A DNA stretch of 64,000 bases, taken from Hominisplanchenecus murintestinalis. GTDB taxonomy: Bacteria; Bacillota; Clostridia; Lachnospirales; Lachnospiraceae. Shown piece after piece: positions 27,000 through 35,546 of the stretch (the stretch's first letter is position 1; each line of letters starts with the position of its first letter). The notes under the pieces were generated by a model. The model saw only the letters and a list, made by a program, of their open reading frames with translations. It did not search any database and had not been told where the DNA came from. The position numbers were made by a program, and so were the translations under genes. The DNA is taken from contig SRZB01000020.1 of assembly GCA_004793585.1 (NCBI GenBank), positions 1-64,000 on the forward strand, given 5' to 3'.

Positions 27000-28589
27000 A
27001 GGGCTGTTTTTTTGATACTTCAAGCATCCAATATTCTTTATCTTCCCAATGATACGAGGCCACGAGCCGTTTTTCTGCGTTTCTGTACTTCTCCCGCTGA
27101 TCGGTCAGCACATAGTAAGAATCTGATTTAACAGCTTCTCTGTCAGTGGTGACGACGACTTTATCCAGGTGATAAAAGACAGGCGCGTGAAGCAGGATTT
27201 TTTCGCTTGGGACATTTTCTGCAAGCACATACAACTTTTTCCCAGTGTACAGCTCTGCTAAGGTTTCTGACATTTCTGCGGCATAGCGCTGGGAAGTCTG
27301 TTTCGCGGTTTCGTTGTTGCGGTGTACAGCGTCCAGGTAGGGCGCGGCGCCCCACAGTTCAGTGAGCAACAGGACAGCGGCAAAAGCAGCAGGAAGGTAT
27401 TTTTTGCATTTTTCCCGCCCGGAATCGGGTGCCATGCCTGTTTCACGATGACAAGCCATGCCAGAGCGATCGCACCCGCCGGGAGCAGCCAGGTAGTTAT
27501 GATATTTATCCATCTGTGTTTGAAACGGGGGTTCTTGTGGAACATTACCACGGCTCCCAGTATGACGAACAGAACCGTAAAATAAATTACATACCGCCCT
27601 TTGATTTTGGTAAATTCGGGGTAGTTGTAATAAGCCCGCCAGGAATGCCGGGTGACGGCTACGAAAATCGCTCCTGCCAGGCCGCACACGGTTACCCAGA
27701 GCTGGTTGTACGCGCTGAAAATCTTTGTGCGTCCGATATCCAGGGCGCGGATAGACTTTACAGCCAGACCCAGGACGGGAGCTGTGATCAGGGCAAAGTA
27801 GCCCAGATAATATCCGGCGGAGGTAATCAGCCGGGAGAGCGTAAGCTGCTCAGGGTTCGTCTTGGAGGCGATGGTAAATCCGATGATTTTCTTTAGGCTG
27901 TAGCCGCCTTTGATTCCATTGTATACCCAGGGGGAATAAGCCAGGCAGAGAAGGGCTGAAACCAGAAAACCCCGTCCAAGAATCAACTTCCAGCTTTTTC
28001 CCAGTTCTTTCTGTTTCATAATCCACACCAGGGCAAAGACCGGGATAATCACCAGCGTAATATGGCGCGTCATAAACAGCAGTCCCAGCGTAATCCCCAG
28101 CGCCGCATCGCCGAGGAGTTCCCGTTTGTGTTTCCGCAGAACCAGATAGATGGCGAGCAGGAGCATAGGGAACCAGAGATTTTCACTCATCAGGCACATA
28201 GGGGTGATGTACTGGAAAGGAATCACTGCGGAAAAAGCCGCGCAGATTCCGCCGGGCTTCTCGTCCATATATAAACGGCAAATCATATACGTAAATACAG
28301 GTACGAAAGAAGAGTAGAAGCTGTTCAGCACTTTCATTGCCACATAATAATGTTCTCCAAACAGATAGGCAGGCATCAGCGACAGCGGGTAGAAGAGAGG
28401 GTATTGTACGCTGTGATATCCTCCGTTCAAAAGCAGGAGCCGGCTCATCTTTTCATATTTAAATTCGTCAAAAATCAGGGGAAAAGTCCTGTTTTCAATA
28501 ACTACTGTCAATTTAAATAAAAAGGATACGGAAAACAGGATGAATGGAATCCAGAAATCCATCCGCCGAAATAAATTTTTTCTTTCCAT
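26941..28589 (-). pseudogene. Frameshifted membrane glycosyltransferase-like (PMT/ArnT-type) gene
   Basis: Reading from 28589, the protein has about ten hydrophobic helices and an N-terminal loop (NRTFPLIFDEFKYEKMSRLLL) typical of GT-C enzymes that use lipid-linked sugars. At about 27410-27417 (GGGAAAAATGC on the coding strand) the frame shifts. Frame 1 reads PIPGGKNAKNT and ends at 27258, while the continuing frame reads EKCKKYLPAAFAAVLLLTELWG ... KEYWMLEV to 26941. One extra A in the A5 tract would restore GKKCKKYL. It may be a pseudogene, a phase-variable tract or a sequencing error. No good ribosome site precedes the ATG. The 3' end overlaps the GIY-YIG gene. Confidence 0.7.
26982..27013 (+). 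terminator. Terminator of the GIY-YIG gene
   Basis: AAACAGCCC (26982-26990) and GGGCTGTTT (27001-27009) form a perfect 9-bp stem followed by a T7 run. It overlaps the stop codon at 26999. Confidence 0.85.
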
Positions 28590-28654
28590 TAGGGGGTGGA
28601 AATCTGTAAAATTTGATTAGAAAAATCCTTTTGTAAAGGGACTTCTGTACTCGT

Positions 28655-29974
28655 TTAAGTACTGGATGTTTTACGTTGCTGTTTCACGGAATGTTGCAGG
28701 AGGAAGATCCCAAGGGCAGCGGCGGAGAGTTCCGTAGCGGGAAAAGCAAGCCACAGCCCGGTCATCCCCCAGAGGCGGGACATCACAAATGCCATAGGGA
28801 GAATCAGCAGGAATCCCCGCAGAACAGAAAGTATACTGGCAGGACGGGGATTGTCTGTGGATGTACAATATATAGAGAAAATGATATTGCTTCCGGCAAA
28901 AACACAGGCGGTAAAGTAAAGCTTCATGCCATCCACGGCAATGGTCTGCAGTGTATGGCTGCCCTCGCTGTTGAAAACGGACGCGAGCCAGTCTGCGCCG
29001 AGAAATACGCCGAGATAGACGATTCCGGACAGAAGAATTACCGTATACAGGGCATATTTGAAAACAGACTGTACATTCCTGTCGGTTCCGGCTCCATAGT
29101 ATCTGCTCAGCAGAGGCTGGATGCCCTGGGCGATGCCTGTATAGAGGGCAATTACCACGATAGACAGGTTGGCGATAATTCCGTAAGCCGCCACGCCGAT
29201 ATTTCCCATCAACCCCAGGATAATAGCATTAAAAGCCATAATAACAATTCCGGAAGAAAGCTCGGTAATCAGCGAAGGTACTCCTGTTGAAAGAATCTGT
29301 CCCAGGAGCTGCAGGCGCAGCGGGCGCTTCACAAGGCGGAAATGGTTTTTCTTCTGGATAAAAAATGTTGACTGGACGGCAAGCCCGATGGCTGGGGCAA
29401 ATCCCGTGGCAAGCACTGCCCCGAAGATTCCCATGCGGAAAGAGAAGATAAAGACATAGTCCAGAAAAATATTCAAAAAACTTCCCGCCAGCATGGAAAC
29501 CATGACAAGCCTGGGAGCGCCGTCATTTCGCACAAAACACAATACCATATCGTTCAGCATAAACAGAGGTGAAAATAAAAGCAGAACTTGCAGATAAGTC
29601 CTGCACATGGAAAATATAGCGTCATCAGCGCCCAGAATCCGGGTGATGACGTCTGCACCCAAAAGCCCTACAGTGAAGAATACGATAGAAAGAACGCACA
29701 CAGAAAAAGCAGTGTGGGAAAAAATGAGGTTCATCCTGTCAGTTTGTCCCTGGCTTTTGGCAATGGAATATCTTGTGGCGCCGCCAATACCCAGCATCAG
29801 TCCGCTGCCGTGAATGAAGCTGTAAATAGGAATCGCCAGGTTTAGCGCAGCAAGGCCGTTGCTTCCCAGCCCCTTTGCTACAAAAAAGGTATCTGCCAGG
29901 ATATAACATGAAAGCCCGAGCATTCCGAGGACATTAAAAAATGCATATTTTGTGTATTCTTTGAAACAATTCAT
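28655..29974 (-). CDS. MATE-family multidrug/sodium-coupled exporter
   Basis: Protein of 439 residues with twelve predicted helices and a duplicated MatE fold: first half YFVFF-like KYAFFNVLGMLGLSCYILADTFFVAKGLG, second half ELSSGIVIMAFNAIILGLMGNIGVAAYGI. Such proteins expel cationic drugs or metabolites using Na+ or H+ gradients; the substrate is unknown. The ATG follows AAGGAG. Upstream on the same strand is a strong promoter, and between it and the gene a long terminator-like hairpin, so expression is likely controlled by attenuation of a structured leader. Confidence 0.93.
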   Translation of the reverse strand: MNCFKEYTKYAFFNVLGMLGLSCYILADTFFVAKGLGSNGLAALNLAIPIYSFIHGSGLMLGIGGATRYSIAKSQGQTDRMNLIFSHTAFSVCVLSIVFFTVGLLGADVITRILGADDAIFSMCRTYLQVLLLFSPLFMLNDMVLCFVRNDGAPRLVMVSMLAGSFLNIFLDYVFIFSFRMGIFGAVLATGFAPAIGLAVQSTFFIQKKNHFRLVKRPLRLQLLGQILSTGVPSLITELSSGIVIMAFNAIILGLMGNIGVAAYGIIANLSIVVIALYTGIAQGIQPLLSRYYGAGTDRNVQSVFKYALYTVILLSGIVYLGVFLGADWLASVFNSEGSHTLQTIAVDGMKLYFTACVFAGSNIIFSIYCTSTDNPRPASILSVLRGFLLILPMAFVMSRLWGMTGLWLAFPATELSAAALGIFLLQHSVKQQRKTSST

Positions 29975-29998
29975 AAGTATCTCCTTGTATGCTGCGCC

Positions 29999-30056
29999 AA
30001 AAAAGGCACCGGGAGTCCATATCTTCTAAGGCCTATCGATATGGAACCCAGTGCCT
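29999..30056 (-). terminator. Attenuator hairpin in the MATE leader
   Basis: On the minus strand the arms AGGCAC (30051-30056) and GTGCCT (30004-30009), CCC/GGG, and TCCATATC/GATATGGA (30038-30045/30016-30023) make a long interrupted stem. Six U follow (A-run 29999-30004 on the plus strand). It lies 30 nt before the MATE ATG and after its promoter, which is the geometry of a riboswitch expression platform. The aptamer class was not recognised. Confidence 0.75.
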
Positions 30057-30132
30057 GATATTTTTACCCGGCGGCAAAAATGACACGCGTGTGATTTTGT
30101 GGGCAGTATATGACTGCCGGATGATTATTTGA

Positions 30133-30161
30133 ATTGTAGCATAAAGGGGGCGGGAAAGCAA
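30133..30161 (-). promoter_or_regulatory. Promoter of the MATE leader
   Basis: On the minus strand TTGCTT (30161-30156), 17 bp, TACAAT (30138-30133). The transcript would start near 30126 and run 150 nt through the attenuator before the ATG at 29974. Confidence 0.75.
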
Positions 30162-30234
30162 ATGTAAATTGTGGTTTGCGGGGGGAGTTTACCGCCTATC
30201 CCAGAAGTGTGCGGAGCTATATGGTGAAAAGTGA

Positions 30235-30286
30235 TTGACAAAGAGATATGGATGTGCTTAAATAAACATATGAACAGTTATTCATA
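30235..30286 (+). promoter_or_regulatory. Promoter and SmtB/ArsR-type operator of the metal ATPase gene
   Basis: TTGACA (30235-30240), 17 bp, TTAAAT (30258-30263). Just downstream is the imperfect palindrome TATGAACAGTTATTCATA (30269-30286), which matches the ATGAACA...TTCA-type operators of SmtB/ZiaR/CadC metal sensors. Binding there would block transcription until Zn, Cd or a similar metal releases the repressor. No ArsR-family gene is found in the window, so the repressor would be encoded elsewhere. Confidence 0.75.
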
Positions 30287-30319
30287 CGTTTGTCTGGAGA
30301 TAAGGGAGGTTATTATATT

Positions 30320-32728
30320 ATGAAGAAATTTTTCCAACCAATGGAACATTTGCATGATGATAGCTGCGGCTGCGGACATCATCATGAGCATGAGAAAGAA
30401 TGTGAGTGCGGCCATGAACACCATCATAAGCATGAAAAAGAATGTGAGTGCGGCCATGAACACCATCATAAGCATGAAAAAGAATGTGAGTGCGGCCATG
30501 AACACCATCATAAGCATGGGGAGGAATGTGCGTGCAGCCATGAGCATCGTCACGCTCATGGAGAGGGGCATGTGCATAACCAGCGTCCATATGAGGGAGA
30601 TGAATCCATCAAGCACGTCTTTATTTTAGAAAATTTAGGGTGCGCGAACTGCGCGGCGAAAATGGAAAGGAAGATTTCGGAGCTGCCGGGGGTGCAGGAT
30701 GCAGTTATCACATATTCGACGAAGCAGCTCTGGCTTTATGCCAGGGACGGTGCAGAGATGCTTCCACAAATCCAGGATATCTGCTCTTCGATTGAGTCGG
30801 GAGTGAGGGTAGTGCCGCGTGATATGATAGCATCCACAGTGAAGAAAGATAAAGAAACGCAGCAGATGAAAGAGAAAGAGGAAAAGTCCGGGCAGAGAAG
30901 AGAGATAGCCGGAATCCTGGCAGGAGCGGCGCTTTTTGCGGTGGGTATCGTTTTGGAGAATATGGGCTTCCGTGAGCAGGCGGTACTTCCGGCGTTTATT
31001 ATTGCTTATCTGATCCTGGGAGGGAAGGTAGTGCTGGAAGCGGTCAGGAATATTGGAAAAGGACAGATTTTCGATGAAAATTTCTTGATGAGCCTTGCTA
31101 CAATCGGAGCATTTGTGATCCGGGAGTACCCGGAAGCGGTGGGAGTGATGCTGTTTTACCGCGTGGGAGAGTTTTTTGAGGATTTGGCAGTGAGGAAGAG
31201 CCGCGGGCAGATTATGGATGCGGTGGATATGCGCCCGGAGGTCGTGAATCTGGTGCAGGAGGAAGAAATAAGGATTATAGGCGCGGAGGAAGCCAAAATA
31301 GGAGACGTGCTTCTGGTGCGGCCGGGAGACAGGATTCCGCTGGACGGCGTGGTGGTTGAAGGAGAAAGCCGTATCGATACCTCACCCATTACAGGAGAGC
31401 CGGTTCCTGTAAAGGCAGAGACAGGCGATAAAGTACTTTCCGGATGCGTGAACACTTCCGGCCAGTTAAAGATCCGTGTGGAAAAACCACTTTCGGAATC
31501 TATGGTGACGAGAATTTTGAATTCCGTGGAGAACGCGGCGGCAAGCAAGCCGCAGATGGAGCGTTTTATTACGAAGTTTGCCCGTGTCTATACGCCGGTA
31601 GTGATTGTTTTGGCTTTGGGCACGGCAGTTCTGCCGTCGTTGGTAACCGGGAACTGGAATTACTGGATTTATACGGCGCTGTCATTTTTGGTAATGAGCT
31701 GTCCGTGCGCGCTGGTTCTGAGCGTCCCGCTTTCATTTTTCTCAGGAATCGGCGCAGGCTCTAAAAAGGGGATTCTCTTCAAAGGCGGCGTGGCGCTGGA
31801 AGCGCTGAACCATGTAAAAGCTGTCGTTATGGATAAGACGGGAACGATTACGAAAGGAAACTTTGTGCTCCAGAAAATCGTGAGCGCCGGACGGATGACA
31901 GAGGAGGAACTGTTGAAAATCTGCGCAAGCTGCGAGCAGAATTCTACACATCCGATAGGAATCGGTATCACAGCGGCGGCAAAGGAAAAGGGACTGGAGC
32001 TGGAAAGTCCTGCAGAGCTGGAGGAGATTGCGGGACATGGCATACGTGCGGAGATTTTGGGAAGTGAAGTACTCTGTGGAAACAGGAAGCTGATGGAGAA
32101 ATATAAAGTTTCCCTGAAAGAATATAAAAATGATGCCTATGGGGCGGAAGTGCTGGTTGCGATTGACGGGAAATATGCGGGATATCTGCTGATTTCCGAT
32201 ACGATAAAGGAAGATGCGAAAAGCGCAGTCCAGAGACTGAACCGCCAGGGGATTTTTTCAGTCATGCTGACAGGAGATGCGCAGGGAAGCGCGCAGGCAG
32301 TGGCTTCAGAAGTGGGGATTGACGAAGTCCACGCAAAGCTTCTTCCTCAGGATAAGCTTACAGAGCTGCAGAAAATCCGTGCGGAGAAAGGCGAGGTCAT
32401 GTTCGTAGGAGATGGAATCAACGACGCCCCGGTGCTGGCAGGCGCGGACGTAGGAGCGGCTATGGGAAGCGGAGCCGACGCCGCGATAGAAGCTGCCGAT
32501 GTGGTATTTATGACGTCGGGGATGGAAGCGATTCCCCAGTCTATTGCTATTGCAAAGTACAGCTGCCGAATTTCCAGGCAGAACGTGGTCGTTGCACTGG
32601 CAGTTAAAGTGCTTGTCATGATTCTGGGACTTTGCGGGTTTGCATCCATGTGGGCGGCGGTATTTGCGGATTCAGGGGTTGCGATGATTTGCGTGCTGAA
32701 TTCGGTGCGGGTGCTGTATAAGAAATAG
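30320..32728 (+). CDS. Heavy-metal (Zn/Cd/Co-type) P1B ATPase with long His-rich N-terminus
   Basis: Exports divalent metal ions at the expense of ATP across the membrane. The 802 residues start with an 85-residue His/Cys/Glu-rich tail made of tandem HEKECECGHEHHHK units. An HMA domain with GCANC (107-111) follows, then the membrane helices with CPC at 461-463 (MSCPCALVL), the phosphorylation site DKTGT (Asp505), the HP motif in STHPIGIG and GDGINDAP. CPC plus a His-rich tail fits the ZntA/CadA group rather than copper ATPases. The ATG at 30320 follows GGGAGG. The SmtB-type operator upstream supports metal-induced expression. A terminator follows at 32788. Confidence 0.93.
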   Translation: MKKFFQPMEHLHDDSCGCGHHHEHEKECECGHEHHHKHEKECECGHEHHHKHEKECECGHEHHHKHGEECACSHEHRHAHGEGHVHNQRPYEGDESIKHVFILENLGCANCAAKMERKISELPGVQDAVITYSTKQLWLYARDGAEMLPQIQDICSSIESGVRVVPRDMIASTVKKDKETQQMKEKEEKSGQRREIAGILAGAALFAVGIVLENMGFREQAVLPAFIIAYLILGGKVVLEAVRNIGKGQIFDENFLMSLATIGAFVIREYPEAVGVMLFYRVGEFFEDLAVRKSRGQIMDAVDMRPEVVNLVQEEEIRIIGAEEAKIGDVLLVRPGDRIPLDGVVVEGESRIDTSPITGEPVPVKAETGDKVLSGCVNTSGQLKIRVEKPLSESMVTRILNSVENAAASKPQMERFITKFARVYTPVVIVLALGTAVLPSLVTGNWNYWIYTALSFLVMSCPCALVLSVPLSFFSGIGAGSKKGILFKGGVALEALNHVKAVVMDKTGTITKGNFVLQKIVSAGRMTEEELLKICASCEQNSTHPIGIGITAAAKEKGLELESPAELEEIAGHGIRAEILGSEVLCGNRKLMEKYKVSLKEYKNDAYGAEVLVAIDGKYAGYLLISDTIKEDAKSAVQRLNRQGIFSVMLTGDAQGSAQAVASEVGIDEVHAKLLPQDKLTELQKIRAEKGEVMFVGDGINDAPVLAGADVGAAMGSGADAAIEAADVVFMTSGMEAIPQSIAIAKYSCRISRQNVVVALAVKVLVMILGLCGFASMWAAVFADSGVAMICVLNSVRVLYKK
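30388..30513 (+). repeat. 42-nt tandem repeat (three units) in the metal ATPase N-terminus
   Basis: Three nearly identical 42-nt units starting at 30388, 30430 and 30472, each coding HEKECECGHEHHHK, with a fourth degenerate unit after them. The near identity of the DNA suggests recent expansion of a metal-binding tail. Confidence 0.85.
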
Positions 32729-32787
32729 GGTAAAAGCAGCTTGTGCAAGAAATTATGTGAATCAAAATAAAATATAGTAATGGCATT

Positions 32788-32820
32788 AGGGCATATAGAA
32801 ATTGAAAATCTATATGCTCT
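32788..32820 (+). terminator. Terminator after the metal ATPase
   Basis: AGGGCATATAGA (32788-32799) pairs with TCTATATGCTCT (32809-32820), 12 bp with one G-T pair, followed by ATTTTA. The rest of 32729-33030 is AT-rich and holds no gene I can support. Confidence 0.65.
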
Positions 32821-33030
32821 ATTTTACGATGAAATACTTAGAATATGAAAAACAGGGAAAAAGGGGAAAGTGATAATAAACAGAATACTAATTTGGGAAA
32901 AATATAATGTAAAAATTTCCCCTGTCAAAATGATTGAAATCTTTTTTAATATATATTATATTTAGTAAAAATAAAAATTCGGACGATAAATTAATAAAGC
33001 GAAAGGAACATTAATACAGGGAGAGAAATT

Positions 33031-34509
33031 ATGTCGGGATTTTCAAAATATTTAAAGAGGTATTTAGAGGAAAGAGAAATCACGGCGGCGGAACTGGCGC
33101 AGGAAATGCAGATGGACAGAAGTACCGTATTCCGTTATACCACAGGGACGAGAGCTCCGTCGGATATAGATATTGTACGGAAAATAGCAAATGCCCTGCA
33201 GATGCAGAATTCAGATAAAATCCGTCTGCTCGAGGAATATGACAGGGCGACGCTGGGAGAAAAGACAGTGAACAGTTACCAGTATGTCAGGAAACTGCTG
33301 GGGAACCTGAAGAATGTTACAGAAAAAGTATGCCTGGATGTGGGAAAGTGGAAACAGGCAGCCGCGCTGCTGGGGACGGAAGGGAATATCTGCCTGGAGT
33401 CGCGAAAAGAAATTGAAATGTGCGCCGCGGCGCTGTTTGAGGCGGCAAAACAGGAGAACAAAGAGGTATATCTGCTGGTTCAGCCTGTTTACAGGGAGAT
33501 ACAGGAGCAGGTGCAGCGGGTGTTCCAGGGAAGCAGTGTGAAGGTAGAGCAGATCATCTGCCTGGATCAGGATTTTTGGAAAAGCCATGAAAATCTTGAC
33601 GTCCTGGGGCTGGTACTGCCGCTGGGATTTGCGGACATCGTATACGAGGCCAGGTATTATTATGATGCTATTTCCAGCCATTTTAATGAAATGTGCTGGA
33701 TGCCCAATGTCATACTGACAGAATCCCAGGCGCTGCTGTTTGATTACAAAATGCTCAGAGGGGTGTTTTTTCAGGAGGAAAATATCATCAGCGTCTTTAG
33801 GAAACAGTATGGGGAGATGAGGGAACAGACGCAGAGGATGATGGTAAAGCTGGACGGAGTGGACGAGGCGCTGAAGTTTTATGTGGAAATAGAAGAAAAA
33901 GTTTTTGATGAGGAAAATCCGATGATGTTGGAGACATTAGGTTTTCAGCCGTGCGTGGGTTCGTGCATATGCTCAAATATTTATGAAGAATGTGTTTATC
34001 CGTTTCCGGGGAAAGATGCTTTTATCCAGGCGATGGCCGGAGATCGGGGCGACTGGGAGGGGCTGAAGCGCGTCTGTGAGCAGACGGGACGGGAAATCCA
34101 GACAACCAGCTATTTTCAGATGGAAGGGCTGAGGGAGTTTATGGAAACAGGGATTGTCCGCGAATTTCCAGCAGGGTTGTATCGGCCGCTTCCGATGGAG
34201 AAAAGGAAGCTGGTTCTAGGAAGGATTTTTCGCCAGATAGAAGAAGGAAACAGTGTTTACCGGATTTTATCTGCAAATATAGAAATCCCGGCAAATATTT
34301 TCTTTTATCTGGGGGATGAGAAGATATTTTTTATGCGGGTTATGCCGATAACAGAAAAAGGGTTTGCACAGGTTCAGGTGTTAGAAAAGGGGATTTATTC
34401 GGCGTTCCGGAGGTTTGTGGAATATCTGGAGCAGAGGAAGCTTCTGTGCAGTTCAGAAGAATCGCTGGAAATGCTGAGGGAGTTTGCAAAAGAGTATGGG
34501 ATTTTATAG
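33031..34509 (+). CDS. XRE-family HTH protein with long uncharacterised C-terminal region
   Basis: Protein of 492 residues. Residues 5-65 form a Cro/C1-type HTH (ITAAELAQEMQMDRSTVFRYTTGTRAPS). The remaining 420 residues are mostly helical with many aromatic and acidic residues, and match no family I can name. An effector-binding or transmembrane-signal-free sensor role is possible. The ATG follows GGGAGAG. It is monocistronic, with a decayed HIRAN gene downstream. Cytoplasmic regulator; target unknown. Confidence 0.75.
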   Translation: MSGFSKYLKRYLEEREITAAELAQEMQMDRSTVFRYTTGTRAPSDIDIVRKIANALQMQNSDKIRLLEEYDRATLGEKTVNSYQYVRKLLGNLKNVTEKVCLDVGKWKQAAALLGTEGNICLESRKEIEMCAAALFEAAKQENKEVYLLVQPVYREIQEQVQRVFQGSSVKVEQIICLDQDFWKSHENLDVLGLVLPLGFADIVYEARYYYDAISSHFNEMCWMPNVILTESQALLFDYKMLRGVFFQEENIISVFRKQYGEMREQTQRMMVKLDGVDEALKFYVEIEEKVFDEENPMMLETLGFQPCVGSCICSNIYEECVYPFPGKDAFIQAMAGDRGDWEGLKRVCEQTGREIQTTSYFQMEGLREFMETGIVREFPAGLYRPLPMEKRKLVLGRIFRQIEEGNSVYRILSANIEIPANIFFYLGDEKIFFMRVMPITEKGFAQVQVLEKGIYSAFRRFVEYLEQRKLLCSSEESLEMLREFAKEYGIL

Positions 34510-34609
34510 TGAATTTTCAGATACGCTCTAGAAAAAGAGGCTGGGTTATAGTATATTTTATCAAAGGTTCAACTACTGAGGAAAGTTTATGGAGAAGAGG
34601 AGGAATAAC

Positions 34610-35219
34610 ATGTCAGTTAAAGATGGGAAAGACTACCTTTATTTGATTTGGAAATCTGAACAGACCAGGAAATAATATATTATCGGTCAATTGACAAAGA
34701 ATGGTCATTATGAATTCCAATATGGAGAGGAAGTATAGTCTGCTATAGCTGATGGCTTTAAACCTCTGCTTTGTTTTCCGGATTTGAATAAAGTATATAA
34801 AAATGACAGGCTTTTTGCGGTTTTTACGAGCCGTTTACCAGACAGGAAAAGAAAAAATATCCAGTCAATTTTGGATAAATATGGTCTGAAGGAATATAAT
34901 GATTATATGCTGTTGAAGAGAAGCGGCGCGCGTCCGGCATTATCTAAATTGTGATGGAAAAGACGGCGCGCAGTCTATCGAAGTTACGCGTGGGGACGAG
35001 GTGTTTTTACAAAAAGAACCAGATAACATTTATGATCAAAACGCTGTGCGGTTTTTGGATGTTTCAGGAAAAGTATTGGGCTATCTTCCGCGATACTATA
35101 ACAAAGAGGTAATTGAATTATTAAAGTATAAAAAAGAGATTGCATGTCACATTTACAATGTTAATAGAAATAAAAATTAAAGCGAATGCATAAAAGTAAT
35201 TATGGAAATCATGAATTAA
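34610..35219 (+). pseudogene. HIRAN-domain protein gene, decayed
   Basis: The ATG at 34610 after AGAGGAGG opens a frame coding KDYLYLIWKSEQTRK, stopped by TAA (34673). The same frame resumes with YIIGQLTKNGHYEFQYGEEV, TAG (34736), then GFKPLLCFPDLNKVYKND and FAVFTSRLPDRKRKN. After KRSGAR the linker to the second domain is missing and the frame changes at about 34945. The new frame reads IEVTRGDEVFLQKEPDNIYDQNAVRF and VLGYLPRYYNKEVIELL, a clear HIRAN domain, then a stop at 35178 followed in frame by SECIKVIMEIMN. At least three stops and one deletion make it non-functional. HIRAN domains bind DNA 3' ends. Confidence 0.8.
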
Positions 35220-35546
35220 TGTTTAAAGCATATCCTTTTTATGAAAATGTAAATAGAAAGTGTGTTTGAGGATGCGGGAAATCGCATCCTTGTTGCGTTT
35301 CGGGGAGGATGGGAGAAAGGGCATAATCATAGATAAATGGTGATGAAGCGTTAAAAAAAGCAATATTTGCCTGAGACCACAAAGAAAATGGAAATGTGTG
35401 CCAGGTCTGTTGCCAGGCTTTTGATATGGAAAAAATAGGGAGAGTGGTTGACGCGGCGGAGAGAGCGTTGGTAAAATCGCAAAATAGGAATTATAAAGAT
35501 TAAAATGCTCTGTGAGCGGATGAGCGGAAAGGGAAGGTAAAAGCGA
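35220..35546. other. Gap without a gene
   Basis: Holds an 8-bp hairpin AGGATGCG/CGCATCCT (35269-35276/35283-35290), possibly the old terminator of the HIRAN gene. Nothing else convincing was seen in it. Confidence 0.5.

Noticed and set aside
29985..30126. ZTP (pfl) riboswitch, because of a GCCGCCGGG word
   Set aside because: The 5' GGGTCGTG-type half and the expected spacing were not found; class left open.
30278..30616. Minus-strand frame of Met/Phe/Leu-rich repeats opposite the His-rich ATPase tail
   Set aside because: It is the antisense of the 42-nt coding repeats; it only looks membrane-like because of the codon complement.
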